The notes below the pieces were generated by a model. It worked only from the letters and a program-made list of their open reading frames with translations. It did not search any database and had not been told where the DNA came from. Below are positions 21,861 to 33,857 of a stretch of 64,000 nucleotides of DNA, piece after piece; the first letter of the stretch is position 1; every line of letters begins with the position of its first letter. Origin of the DNA: Gnetum montanum (lineage: Eukaryota; Streptophyta; Gnetopsida; Gnetales; Gnetaceae); assembly GCA_015680685.1 (NCBI GenBank), contig MNCI01035040.1, positions 104,381 to 168,380 on the forward strand, given 5' to 3'. A program made the position numbers and the translations under genes.

Positions 21861-23879
21861 TAGTGCAAAAAATGCCTCATTAGATGGACAACCACCCTCA
21901 ATCTTTTAGATCTCCTCATTTCAACTTTGTCATGGGGAAGATGGTCATCCATGCTAACTATATAAGAGGCTCCTTAGTTTTTCATCTTTTTGTTTTACAT
22001 CTTGTTACTTTTACAACTTTTTGTTTTACACATCACCTTTTTTTTTACGTTATTAAATTTTCCAATTTTTGTTTTATAACATTATTAGTACATTTTATTT
22101 TTCTTAAATATTTTACAATTTCTTTTATATTTTCCTTTATTTAGATGAGATTTTCTTATTGTGTTCTAATAATAACATGCCTTATTTCCAACTAGGTATA
22201 GTGTGGTTTATTTGATGTGGGCATGTGCTATCTAGTTATTTGATTGTTGGTGTCTGGATTCTAGCTTTGAATTTTGTTACTAATAACTAGAACATGGTTT
22301 CTTTTTCATGAAATAGGCAGTGAGTCCACAACATCCACCCATCCACAAACTCTATGGGTGTCCTTGTTCTGGAAGTATGAGTTCCCTTTTCCATTAATAA
22401 AAATTTAACAAACTTGTGACCTTGGTAGTTTTTGGACTTGGAAATGATTCAAAGGTTTGAACAAGGTGTGACTTCAAGGGGACTTGGTACTCTTTTGCCT
22501 TTCTACTTACTTGGGTGCATGTATGTTTTCATGGATTTCTTACCATTCCATGTCAACTAGTAACAAGAAGTTGAATAAGTCTCTGCATGGTGTGGTTTCT
22601 ATTTCAAAAAAAAATGATGGGGATTCAAAGCACATCCCTTAGACAAAGTAAATGGGCTACAAGCACTGGTTATGGGACTAGAAATACATATTACCCATGC
22701 TTGAAGGTCCCCTCTAACTAAGGCCCTCTCTCACTTCCTACTTCTCTCTTGTTCTTAAATAAGGAATGGTGGTTGTTTTGTGGGAGCACTCTCATGTCTC
22801 AAGGGGGTGGACTCATCTTATAATGGTAATGCAACATCACTGAATGTGGTTGGTTTTGGTTTGGACTAAGGATGGATTCTTATCGGGTCATTTAACCACA
22901 AAAATTCACAAGGGACTTCATGTGACCTTAATTGGGAACTCCATTCCACTCTTTGTCTCTTCCATCCATGCTTTCCATGTCTCACCTCACTATTGGTTTC
23001 ATGTTCTTGTTTAATGTCTTGGTTTGATGTGTTGAAATTCTTAGGTAGTTTCTTCTAGGTTTTTGTACTTAACTTTTCGTAACCATTAATCATCCATGGG
23101 GCCCACGGACTCCTTAGTTTGAGGTTATGTAAGGGCAATAAACGGCATATGCCTACTCTATGGAGGATCCACTTGCATACCTTTTAATTGGGTTAGTTAT
23201 GTTCTTTATCCTTAGACATCCTCACAATCAAATCCTTTTGCATGCCCCATCAATGACATCCAATTGTGCACATTTTCACAACATTTTTCAATAAAATCCT
23301 CTTTTTATTGTTGTGAATTTTTTAACCCTTTTCAAGCATTTCATCATGTTTGGACTTTTTAGAATTTAATAATGGACCGCTTATCCATTTCACCCTATTT
23401 TTTAGTCTTCCCACTAACACTATTAAAGAAATCAAGCCACCATAATCACAACTTAAAAAAGTGTAACCACCGATAAGACAAGATACCTAAAAGCTATACA
23501 TTACACATTACACAGTAATCTATGATTTTTTTGTGATTGTAGTGGAAAGTGTGGACTAGGAAGTGGGACTGTCTTCACCAAAGAAGAAGTAGTAGCATCA
23601 TGCAGCAAGGACCCTCATGATCATAGATCTTCTCCCTTGCTCTATAGCTACCAGAGGAGTTGGATGTTAGTTTTGTATAGGGTGTTCAATTCTACTATCA
23701 TGAACACCCAATTTTGTAAAAGATTGTAAATTCATACACTTGGACACTTAGAGTCTGTCTATTCTATTTGAGTTAGTTTGCATGTCAGTCAATAATCTCA
23801 TACCTTTCCAATATTTTCTAAGGAACTTATTCCTCCTCTTGTTCACTCAAGGATAAGTTTTCATTTAGTCATGGGGGTA
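21861..23879 (+). other. E4 3' noncoding region
   Basis: Starts with TTTGTCATGGGGAAGATGG (21924-21942), the post-pol purine motif. The conserved RNA-like block lies at 23098-23180. A T-run plus GATTGTAG (23526-23542) resembles the acceptor before the E2/E9 3' ORF. It ends in the pre-PPT hairpin (23845-23858) and CATGGGGGTA. Confidence 0.7.
23098..23180 (+). other. E4 conserved 3' noncoding RNA-like element
   Basis: Outer stem TATGTAAG (23126-23133) pairs with CTTGCATA (23172-23179), eight pairs with one wobble. Inner hairpin GGC (23144-23146), loop ATAT, GCC (23151-23153). The GGAGGATCC segment matches GGGAGGACCC of the others. Confidence 0.7.
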
Positions 23880-24756
23880 AGATGAACCATATTTGGCCTA
23901 GTTATAATATTGAATATTTGATATTAGAGCCCTAATATTGGATACTCGATATCAAGATCCAAGAAGCGATGTCGAATATTTGATATTGCAGGGTATGTGC
24001 TGACTTATAAATATAGCACTTGGGCACACAGTTTCCATAAGTTTTTGTCATAGCATAGCAGAGCTCTTGTAGTTTCTTTTCTCTAGAGTTAAAATATTTT
24101 CAAAGTGCCCACAGCAAGAGTCATTGAGTGTACAAATCTTTATTTGATCACTATTGTACCTGAGCACGACAATGTGTGCAGTAATAAAGATGAGCTTTCT
24201 AATTAAACCTTGTAGCACCTTGGCTAGCTTAAATATTGTATTCATGCATTTAATGTTTTGTGCAATTTCATTTAATATTATCAAGTAACTAAACTAAAGT
24301 AAGCAAGCTATATTAAATAGTAATTAATTAAGCACATAAGTATGATTGCTTTGAGCATGCACATGATGCTTGGTAATCCCAACAACACTTAACATTTGGT
24401 AACCTAGAAACGTTATACGTGTTCAGGATGTGCATGGAAAGTTGGACAAGATACTTAGGATAGTTAGTTATTAATTAGCAATTAGACTAGCTAAAGTGGT
24501 TGATAAATTAACTTTCAACTTGTTGTTAATCGTAGATGAAAAAAACATAAAATAATAAAAATCATATGCCTCAATTACACTTAACCATACAACTGAGCTC
24601 CACAAGTGTAGTTGGGAAGACAATGATTGTCATGATTAGATTTCATGTCCAGGAACTAGTCTACTTAGAAACTTAAGATCTATGGAATTCGATTGGATCA
24701 CATGTGAATGCTTGTGATTCGTATGGTTGGATGTAGGGGTACCTCATCACTCGTAA
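23880..24756 (+). repeat. E4 3' LTR
   Basis: AGATGAACC...CACTCGTAA. Partner of 14722-15604, with which it aligns over its full length with scattered, mostly transition-type differences. Confidence 0.92.
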
Positions 24757-24761
24757 GATAC
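24757..24761. repeat. Right target duplication of E4 (GATAC)
   Basis: Identical to 14717-14721. Confidence 0.9.
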
Positions 24762-25690
24762 TATTTCTAATAGCATGTTTCTCCTAATGATCCAACTACA
24801 CATGTCTTTACTCATCACTACTACCCTTCTAAATATTATCAACCTACATCACCTCTTGGAGAATCACCATTCTATGTCTCTTACCAACCATTACATCAAT
24901 CTTAGTACTTTTATACTTCTCTCCCACCTGTTCCATCTTCAACAATACAAGGGAAATTTCCATTACAACCTCAACAAAAGACTATCACTTACATTTTCAA
25001 CATTTAGGTGGAGAATAGTGCTAGTAGCTTGGAGCATAAACCTTAGAAACACTCTTTCTTTATGACAGTTCCATGCCTATGAAAATGACTAGTAGGCCTA
25101 ATAGCCTATCAAAACCAATGCAAGATCCATGTGGTGCAAGTCCCTTCTTAATAACAACAACGCATTCTAATCCTATGCAAAAGACAACAACTATTTCCAC
25201 TTCAGAATAAGACAAAAATTATCATGCTCACTCACATAGTGAGTGACTAGATTAAGGCAATATCTCTTCCTATAAAAGGAAAAACCTAAGAAGTCCCTTG
25301 ATCCATTTGCATGTTATTAAAAATCAATGACATGAATCTGATTTCATAAGAAATGTACAAAGTTGGGAACTTACCATTGCTTAAGAACTATAATGTTAGG
25401 TTGGAGCTTGCAGATAAATCCATCATTGTTCCCTTGGGAAGGGTTGATGATGTGGTGACCACCATTGGTGGATGGTCATATCCAGTAGATTTTCTCATAA
25501 TCAATGTGGAGATTAGCAAGGGGAAATTCTCAATCATCATGGGAATAGTTTGGCTTAGCACTGTTGCTTCTAAGCCTATAATCTGAGACCTTTTCCTCAA
25601 GATTTTCAAGGAGAATGAACTTGAAATGATGAAAAAAAATTTCATGATACTTATAATGATAAAGGATGTAGCTATGGATTGAAAGTTCAA
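24762..25690 (+). pseudogene. E3 gag C-terminus and protease remnant
   Basis: Continues E3 after E4: a Pro/Gln-rich gag end (about 24790-25000), then VSDWIKAI-like linker codons. The catalytic DSG block is deleted (reading passes from LLKIND to NLIS). The rest of the protease is readable at 25353-25586: ELADKSIIVPLGRVDDVV, TTIGGWSYPVDF, FSIIMGIVWLST. Confidence 0.7.
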
Positions 25691-26587
25691 AGTACTAACA
25701 TGATCCCTATACTATCCCACATCAAACTTGAAAAAAAAGTATGTGTGCAAAAATATGTCTACATAGTAGCCACTAAATCAAAAGACACATAGTGGCTATA
25801 GAATAAAAGTAATAAACTATTTAAAAGATGCATGAAAATATCCAACCCACGTATTGGATTTTATCTAAAGAAAATAAATCAAATAGAGATCTTGCAAAAG
25901 GACATCCTATGTTCTAACCATACACTAGAAGAAAGTGATGAATAAAAAGAATGAAAAACTAAAATTTAAAATAAAGAAAAACACATCTAGACCTCTAAAA
26001 TAGAAACACCTTTTACTTTGACAATATATATGTCTCTAAATGATTGAAACCTAATTATCATTAATGTTAGATGGGCTAATAAGAGAAAATATAAATCACT
26101 AAAGATAATACATAGGAAACCTATGGTGTATGACCTAGGGAATGTGCAGTCCATTATTTGAATGCTCACTCATAATTTTAGTTGTGAGGGAGGTGCTACA
26201 TCTTGAATCAAGAATTGATAAGTGCATTTTCACTTTTTTTTTTTACAATTTTTTAATCATATTTCTATGTTTATAATTCTTGTCATCTTTCTATTTCTTC
26301 AAAATTTTCCAATTCTAAATATTTTTTTCATTTCTTGTTATTTTTTTATTTCTTTATAATTTCCCATTTTCTTAAGTTATTGGCTTTATGCTTGTTGGAT
26401 ATCTTCTATTTTTTCTCTTGATAATATTACCAATCATGATGTAGTAATCAACAGCACGAGTTGGAATTTTATCCTATGCTATCAACCCATGGAAAGAATG
26501 ATTGTGCACAGTAGTGAGACCATGTCATTCATTTCTCCACTTCTATAAATAAGAGGTTCTTTTCATTGGAGTAATGTGGTCCCTATC
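25691..26587 (+). other. E3 post-protease region lacking RT and integrase
   Basis: A short protease-RT linker match (25735-25800, TAGCCAC block) is followed by AT-rich sequence. Near 26170 comes the post-pol motif (TTTTAGTTGTGAGGGAGG) and its T-rich follow-on. No RT, RNase H or integrase motif is present. A stray CTATAAATAAGAGG at 26543-26556 resembles an LTR TATA region. Confidence 0.55.
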
Positions 26588-27434
26588 TGATGAGTCTTGA
26601 TATCAGATCCTCAATATCAAACCCTCGATATCGAATACATGATATTGGAGATGCCGAAGCCATATTGGACATGTGATGTCGAAACCTATCTCGTTGCCTA
26701 TAAATAAGAGATAGGGGCACTTGGTTTGGTATTAGTTTTCTAGCCCCTTAGCCAAACTCTTGCATTTTCTCCCTTCTAGAGTTAGAATTATTTCTGCGTG
26801 CCCACAGTAGGAGTCATAAAGTGAATGGATCTTTATTTAAGCATTATGTACCTGAGGACACCTTATGTCTGGAAATAAAGACAAACTTTGTGATAAATCT
26901 TGCAACATTCAAAATAGCTTAATTATTGCATTTAATATTATTTACTATTATTTGATGCTCTCATTAGTTAATCAATGTTATTTCTATTGGACTATTAATT
27001 ATTAATGAATTAGCACACTCAGCATGACCACTCCTAGCATACGTGGAAACACTTAGTAACCCAGTAACGAGTAGCATTTGGTAATCCAAGTAGTGTTACA
27101 CTAGTTCAGGATGTGTCAAGAGAGTGGGAACAAATGCTGTTATTAGGATTATTTAGAGAATATTTAACTAGTTAAATCACATTACTTATTAAATTACCTC
27201 ATTTCTCTCTTTTAAGCATTAAGAAAATAAAACATAAAATAATAAAAATCACATACCTCGAGTTTACTTCACTATACAATTGAGCCTTACAAGTAAGCTT
27301 GGGAAGACAATGATTGCATAACTCATCCTTGTTCTATGTAGGTGCGGAAGCACTTAATCCTTGAAGTTCGACCAGATCGCACGTGAACGCTCGTATTCAT
27401 ATGGTTGGACATAGGGGTACCTCGTCGCTCATCA
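26588..27434 (+). repeat. E5 5' LTR
   Basis: 847 bp, TGATGAGTCTTGATATC...CGCTCATCA. GATATC-type palindromes at 26596-26690. TATA box TATAAATAAGAG at 26700-26711. Confidence 0.9.
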
Positions 27435-27453
27435 TTGGCACTGTTGTTGGGGA
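27435..27453 (+). other. E5 primer-binding site (tRNA-Asp type)
   Basis: TTGGCACTGTTGTTGGGGA directly after the LTR; two C-to-T changes relative to the E8 form fit deamination. Confidence 0.78.
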
Positions 27454-27570
27454 TTTTTTTGTTTCTGCGCTGATTAGAACTTAGGAAATCCTTCCATCAC
27501 TGGAACGAACCCATAGAGTTAACTATTCTACAATCACTAGAAAAAGTTATCACATACTTAATAATCAATC

Positions 27571-29950
27571 ATGTCTCCTTCTTCTTATGAGAATGCTTCA
27601 CTGACTAGGTTCGACACCATGAACAATCGGAGGTGGGATGCACATGATGATCTGCCAGTGCCCCAAATGTTTTGCATTGTATACACTCATCCTGATGAGT
27701 ATAAACCAAACTTTACCTTTATCCTCCACCAAGATGAACAACTATGATGATGTGATTTAAAAGGTAACATAGTGTTACCTCCCGATCACTCAATCCCAAG
27801 CATGCTTTTTCATGCTCTTACACGAATTGGTATGTAGCATTTACAATCAAATTATGTTATGCATGAGCAAGATTCGAGAGATTATCGACCCATGGAGGCA
27901 CAATGCCAAAGGGATTTGCAATAGGATAGACATTACAAATCCATGAAGGGAAAGTGGCTCAAGATGTCCCATATATCCTAAGTGAAAACGAGGGTGGTGA
28001 ACCTGCCTCAGGAGGTTTTCCACAAAATGATGTTTCTATCTTTGACTTCAGTCAAGGAGTTAGGTATTAGAATCTTCATCCAACTATTCATAACCCAAGT
28101 TCTGGTACTAATGGATACAAAGGGTCTAAAAAAGGAACACGAACGCATGACAATGATGAACATTCTGATCATAACTGCGATCAAGGCTACAACAACCGAA
28201 GAGAAGGTGACAAGCATCGTCATGGTGCCAATCCTCCTTCCTCTTCACCTTCATCATCTCCTTCTCCCTCTCCTTCGGGATTTGAATGTAGTTAGCAAGG
28301 GCAAGACCATGAGGACAAGGGTAAGCGAAATAGAGATCATAGATAAAATAGTCAAGAAAGGGGATGAGGGCAATCCAGAGAGACACATCACAAAAGAAGG
28401 GAGAGTAGGGAACAGCATAGGCATCATAGATGCCATAGACAACATGATCATGGTGAACTCCTACTCACCACCCGAAGTATGTTAGATATAATAGAGGCGT
28501 TAGGATCCCAACAAGGCACCAAAAAGATAGTGGGATCAAAATACTAGACATGAATAACATCCCATGATTTGCAGGGGGATACAATGCTGATCCTCAAAAT
28601 CATCTACAAGCATTCCATAACACATGTGCCTTGAAAAATATAGAAAACAAGTGGCAAAAGCTAAAGTTGTTTCCACAGACACTGATCAAGGAAGCAGAAA
28701 AATAGTATCGGTCCTTAGAACCAAAATCAATTCGTCGATGAAGTACCATGTTAGAACTATTCAATGATAAGTATCAAATGTACTCCCGGGTGTCCAATCT
28801 ACATAAGCAAATCCAAGGATGGAAACAAGGAGGATACAAATCCTTGGATGCTACCATGGGCTGGTATTATTCATTGTTACATCATTGTCCTAGCCATGGT
28901 TACTCATAGAAGGAACAACTACATCATCTTGTAGATGGGCTTAGGTATAAAACACGAAGAACCCTTAAGACTTATGCCCAAGGAAGGCTATCCAAGCTAA
29001 GAGCCCATCAAATACAAAGATTATTGGAGCAAGTTGCCAAGGAGGAAGGTAAGTTAAGGAAAAGAGAAAGTGTAGAAGAGTACAATAAAGATCCTTCCCT
29101 TTGAAAGAAGGAAATTAGATTTTGTGAAGATGAGGAAGAGTCACCGCTTGAAGAGATGGTAAATAAAAAGACTTTGCCCATTCAAAAATTTGCATCAAAA
29201 GTATCGGCAAAGGTCGATCAGATGTGGAACTCCCTAGATGATAAATTTCAAACTATTCTAAAAATAGTAGAGGAGTCTAGAGAACCAAGTAGTAACTAAG
29301 AGAGAAGGAAAAAGAAAGGAGCTAAGTATACATGTACCAAAGGTAAGGACAAGGTTGCCATCATTGAAGAGGTTGTGGATTTAGACATGGACAATGATGA
29401 CGGATGTGAGATTTTCCAATATGACCATCCTAAGGGATGTTGCCTAGTGGTGTCACATCTACAAGAGTGTAGGATGTATGCACTAAACCCATAATTAAAC
29501 AAATGACAAACACCCAGAAGGTTATCTTATGCTCAAGGTAACCCAAGGTAGTTTCACCAACCATTGACATATTATCCGAGTGGAGCTCCACCACAACCAA
29601 ATGAATAGTATCAACAATGGCAACACCCACAATCATGGACCCTCACATCAATAGTATCCTTACCATCAATCTAACCCATACGGGTATTACGTTTAGTAGC
29701 CGATCTCTCCACATGACTCTACTAATCACGTTACTCTTCAACCTCACTACTAGGTCCCCAAGTACTATAGAACTTCTCCTTGGGCTGATGTTTCACATAT
29801 GTACTATCCCTCTCATCCATCTGCATCTATTCCACACTCAGCTCCATTACCACCTACTCCAACTATGCAAGGCGAGCTTCCTGCCCAGTCGTAGCAATGT
29901 AACATTACAAGGGTTGTCAATCCTCAACTTACTATTAGTTTAAAAAACTA
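27571..29950 (+). pseudogene. E5 gag
   Basis: ATG at 27571 (MSPSSYENASLTRFDTMNNR). The following HPDEYKPNFTFILHQDEQL runs into two TGA stops where E4 has Trp-Trp. Capsid pieces run from about 28560 to 29100 (for example LRAHQIQRLLEQVAKEEGK). The Cys/His motif CEIFQYDHPKGCC near 29407 has one Cys changed to Phe. The C-terminus is Gln/Pro-rich. Confidence 0.75.
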
Positions 29951-30059
29951 ATCAAAGAAGAGACATTTCTTTAGAACCAATAGTCTAACCAAGTCCTTAC
30001 AACCACAAGCAGCTAATTGTCTAAATGCCTCACCATGGTTTGAATCTTTGGAGCTTCCT

Positions 30060-30515
30060 TCGAACCAAAAACTGCACCCAATGCACACTATTATGTTAAC
30101 TCATGTCATCACTAATTGGATTAAAGTTGGCCATCTTCCTAGGAAATTCTCTAACCCTAGAAATCCTCTTATATATTTGCAAATCGCTAGAAATGAGCCT
30201 TGTAAAGCTCTTTTGGATTGAGGTTCTAGTGTTAATTTGATCTCTCAAGAAATGTACAAACCCTAGAACCTACCTCTGCTAAAAAAGAGTAACATTTGTC
30301 TAGACTTGGCTGACCAATCCATCACTATCCCATTGGGACTAGTGGAGGATATTGTCATCACTATTTTTGGGTGGTCATATCCAGCCAATTTTCTAGTGAT
30401 TCAAGTCAACAATTGTAAGGGGAACTTCCCAATCATAATGGGAAGAGCATGGCTAAGTACGATTGATGTGTGCCTAGGAATTCATGATCTTTTCCTAGAG
30501 GTATAAAAAAATGTT
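30060..30515 (+). pseudogene. E5 aspartic protease
   Basis: The catalytic site reads LLD-stop-GSSVNLISQEMY (stop at 30219-30221 in place of Ser). The second half is open at 30306-30506: SITIPLGLVEDIVITIFGW, FPIIMGRAWLSTIDVCLG. Clearly the same domain as in E4 and E8. Confidence 0.78.
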
Positions 30516-30696
30516 TGGAAAGATCGAGAAGAAGAAAGTTCCATGCATTGCATACAGTGACACCGAGTGTAACTACGTGTAGAAGTCCTATTTTGTGCAA
30601 TGCTTAACATTGCCTACATGCAACTAGTGTGCACAAGTAACTGACATACAAAGATGCCTATATGCAGTAGCCACAACACAGGAAGGCACCCAGTGG

Positions 30697-32358
30697 TTGA
30701 CAACTAACCAAGAGAGCAATTCAACTATATGCATGGAACCAACTAAGAGCTTGACTTGTGCCTATATTGATAACATAGATGCATTAGAACAAGTCCATTT
30801 CCAATTTCCAAGTACTAACACTAAAAATATCAATTGGGGGAAGTTGAAAATCCCTGACGAGTTTAAACAAGAGCCCCTCAAGTTAAAACAATTGCCCACT
30901 AGTATGGAGTATACATTTCTCAAGAATGGAAAATTGATAATCATTAACGCTAAGCTCGCTCCTTAACAAAAATAAAGATTGCTGAAGATGATAAAAAAAT
31001 GGTTGAAATTCTTTTCTTGGTCATATCTTGAATTAACTGGAATAGATCTTAGGATATGCCAACATAGAATTTACACTGACCCCTCTATGAAGCCTCAATG
31101 ACAACCGCAAAGATGACTAAACCCAAAGCTTAAGCAAGTAGTTAAAGAAGAAATTGAACAACTTCTAAAGGCTGGGTTCATCTACCCCATTGCTGATAGT
31201 GAATGGATTAGCCCATTAGCCATTATGCCTAAAAGGGGAGGTAAATGGAGGGTGTGTATAGACTTTAGGCTATTGAACATGGCAACATTTAAAGACCATT
31301 TTCCATTTCCATTCATTGACCAAGTTTTAGATACCATTGCAAGGCATTACTATTATAGTTTTTTGGATGGTTACAGTGGGAAAAATCAAATTCAAATAGC
31401 ACCAGAAGACCAAGCCAAGACTACATTCACAAATCCTTGGGGGACATTTGCATATAGGCAGATGTCGTTTGGCTTATGCAATGCCCCAGCAACATTTTAG
31501 TGTCTTGTTCTCAGTATATTTCAATAGAAAATAGGAAATGGTATGGAGGTTTTTATGGACGATTTCTCCATCTATGGAGTGGGCTTTGAACAATCATTGG
31601 ACCAATTAGAGCAAGTACTGAAACGATGTGTAGAAATCAACCTAAGGCTCAATTGGTAGAAAAGCCACTTAATGGTCCAAGAGGGCATTATATTAGGGGA
31701 TAAAATTTTACAAACAAGGATAGAGGTAGATCCTGAGAAAATTAAAGTCATCCAAGGAATCACTCATCAACCTAAAACCATAAAAAATGTATGATCATTC
31801 CTTGGACATACAGGCTATTATAGACGCTTCATTGAGAACTTTTTGATGATTGCAAAACCGTTGGTAGAATTAATGAAAAAGGATGTACCCTTTGAATGGA
31901 CCAAGGAATGTGAGCTAGCTTTCCAAACCTTGAAGCAGAAGCTAGTAGGACCACCCATTCTACAAGCTCCTGACTAATCCAAACCATTCCATATAATGAC
32001 TAACGTATCCAATTTTGCTTTAGGAGCTATACTTACATAGTTAGATGACCAAAAACATCCCTATTACTTTCACTATGCAAGTCAAAGTATTGCTAGGGCA
32101 CAACTCAACTACACCACAACAAAAAAAGAGTCAATGACTATGGTGTTTGCACTAGAAAAATTTAGGCACTATGTATTAGGCTATAAGATATTTGTACACA
32201 TGGATCATAGTGCAATTCGATTTCTTATGAATAAACCAACAGTGAGCCCTCACATCATACGATGGCTCATGATCTTGCAAGAGTTTGATCTTATGATGAT
32301 TGATCGTAAAGGCACCGAAAATGTTGTTGTCGACCATTTATCTCAGTTGCGATAAGAC
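30697..32358 (+). pseudogene. E5 reverse transcriptase and RNase H
   Basis: Linker INWGKLKIPDEFKQEPL, then RT: GKWRVCIDFRLLNMATFKDH, FIDQVLDTIA, YSFLDGYSG, APEDQAKTTFTNPWGTFAYR, FGLCNAPATF and the active site VFMDDFSIYG (near 31553). RNase H: ECELAFQTLKQKL, FALEKFRHYVLGYKIFVHMD and GTENVVVDHLSQLR. This is the best-kept RT in the window, yet stops remain at former Gln codons (for example 31498-31500). Confidence 0.85.
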
Positions 32359-32714
32359 AACAAAGAGAATGAATACCCAATTTTTGATCGCTTCCTTGAT
32401 GAACTCCTCTTTGCAGGTGTAATAAACAATCAATCACCCACAAATACAAATTGATGTAGTAGCATTCTTACCTATCTTCTCACACAAGAAACACCACAAG
32501 GGCTGGACACCTTTACAACGTATATTTTGATGGCTTGGTCCAATGGTGTGTTCCCGATGTAGATCAATTATAAATTTTCCAAGATTCTCATGAAGGCCCT
32601 TGTGGGGGTCATTACGCTAGGAGATGAACAGCCATGAAAATCTTGCTTACAAGATATTATTGGCCTGCATTATTTTGAGATGCCCATCATTTTGTTCAAT
32701 CTTGTGAGCGCTGC

Positions 32715-33857
32715 TGAAAAGCCAGGCAAAATTTGGTGTTGGATATCTTTAAAATTTATTTTCCTTTTTTATTTCTTTGTAGAAATTGTCACCTCATTTA
32801 TGATTGACCCATGAGTCATATCCCATGGAGGAACTGTTAAAAAGTCAAATAAATCATCAAGATAATAAACAATTAGAATTGAATCCAATTAAATTCCATA
32901 CTTATGTATGTCACTCATAAGTAAAATTATAAACCTTTATCTTAACTTCTAATCATAAGTTCAAGAATAAAGATTTATAATTAAATCAAATTGGAATTAT
33001 AAATAATAATTTGAAGATTACAAAGGAGGCTTGCCTAAATTGCAATCTTGCTCTGTTGTCTCCATAATGTAGCAATTTGATTGTAAGTTACAAGAATTAT
33101 CAAAAGGCTCAACAAATATCCAATAAATCTCAAGCATAATTCATTCAAATGTGACATGGAATTTACTAGTATCAACTCCTTCTTTTTGTTTTCTCAACAA
33201 AAATGAATTTTCTTTTTCGATGTTTTTGTAAAATCCTCCTTTTTTTNNNNNNNNNNNNNNNNNNNNNNNNNNNNNNNNNNNNNNNNNNNNNNNNNNNNNN
33301 NNNNNNNNNNNNNNNNNNNNNNNNNNNNNNNNNNNNNNNNNNNNNNNNNNNNNNNNNNNNNNNNNNNNNNNNNNNNNNNNNNNNNNNNNNNNNNNNNNNN
33401 NNNNNNNNNNNNNNNNNNNNNNNNNNNNNNNNNNNNNNNNNNNNNNNNNNNNNNNNNNNNNNNNNNNNNNNNNNNNNNNNNNNNNNNNNNNNNNNNNNNN
33501 NNNNNNNNNNNNNNNNNNNNNNNNNNNNNNNNNNNNNNNNNNNNNNNNNNNNNNNNNNNNNNNNNNNNNNNNNNNNNNNNNNNNNNNNNNNNNNNNNNNN
33601 NNNNNNNNNNNNNNNTACATAATATCTTATTATATATAATAATACATTGTACTAGTTAAACTAAAATTAAAATAAACTAAACCATACCAATTAACTAATC
33701 ATAAAATAATAATAAACTAATATTTACCACTTACATAAATAAATAAAATAATCATTAAATAAACAATTAACTATATGAAATATAGAATGAAATTAATTAA
33801 AATGCATAAGTTTGACAAAAATACTTATTAAAATTGAACAAATTTTTGGGTTCAACA
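32715..33857. mobile_element. 1.1 kb AT-rich insertion in E5 integrase (LTR-like ends)
   Basis: Compared with E4 and E8, foreign DNA begins at TGAAAAGCCAGG and ends at GGGTTCAACA. TG...CA ends plus TGTTGGATATC near the left suggest an LTR-type sequence, possibly a solo LTR. Only GC (or a slipped GCT) is repeated at the edges, so the mechanism is not proven. A 369-base gap (33247-33615) hides its middle. Confidence 0.55.
33247..33615. other. Assembly gap (369 N)
   Basis: Run of N flanked by a T-run on the left and AT-rich sequence on the right. Confidence 0.99.

Larger units (their letters stand above)
14722..24756 (+). mobile_element. E4: full-length Athila/Tat-like gypsy retrotransposon
   Basis: 10,035 bp, bounded by GATAC on both sides. 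LTRs of 883 bp (14722-15604) and 877 bp (23880-24756), PBS, gag, PR, RT, RNase H, integrase and a 2 kb 3' noncoding region in that order. No chromodomain follows the integrase. LTR tips have decayed (TA at the left, AA at the right). All reading frames carry stops. It is inserted in E3 gag. Confidence 0.93.

Noticed and set aside
26540-26587. Solo LTR start before E5 (CTATAAATAAGAGG)
   Set aside because: No LTR tip or following LTR sequence; only the TATA-like string matches.
27982-28485. 167-codon plus-strand ORF and minus shadows in E5 gag
   Set aside because: The frame does not match the gag reading shared by E4, E5 and E8; it is an alternative frame of low-complexity gag sequence.
33141-33622. 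ORFs spanning the N run, also at 63432-63770
   Set aside because: Artefacts of translating N as open codons.
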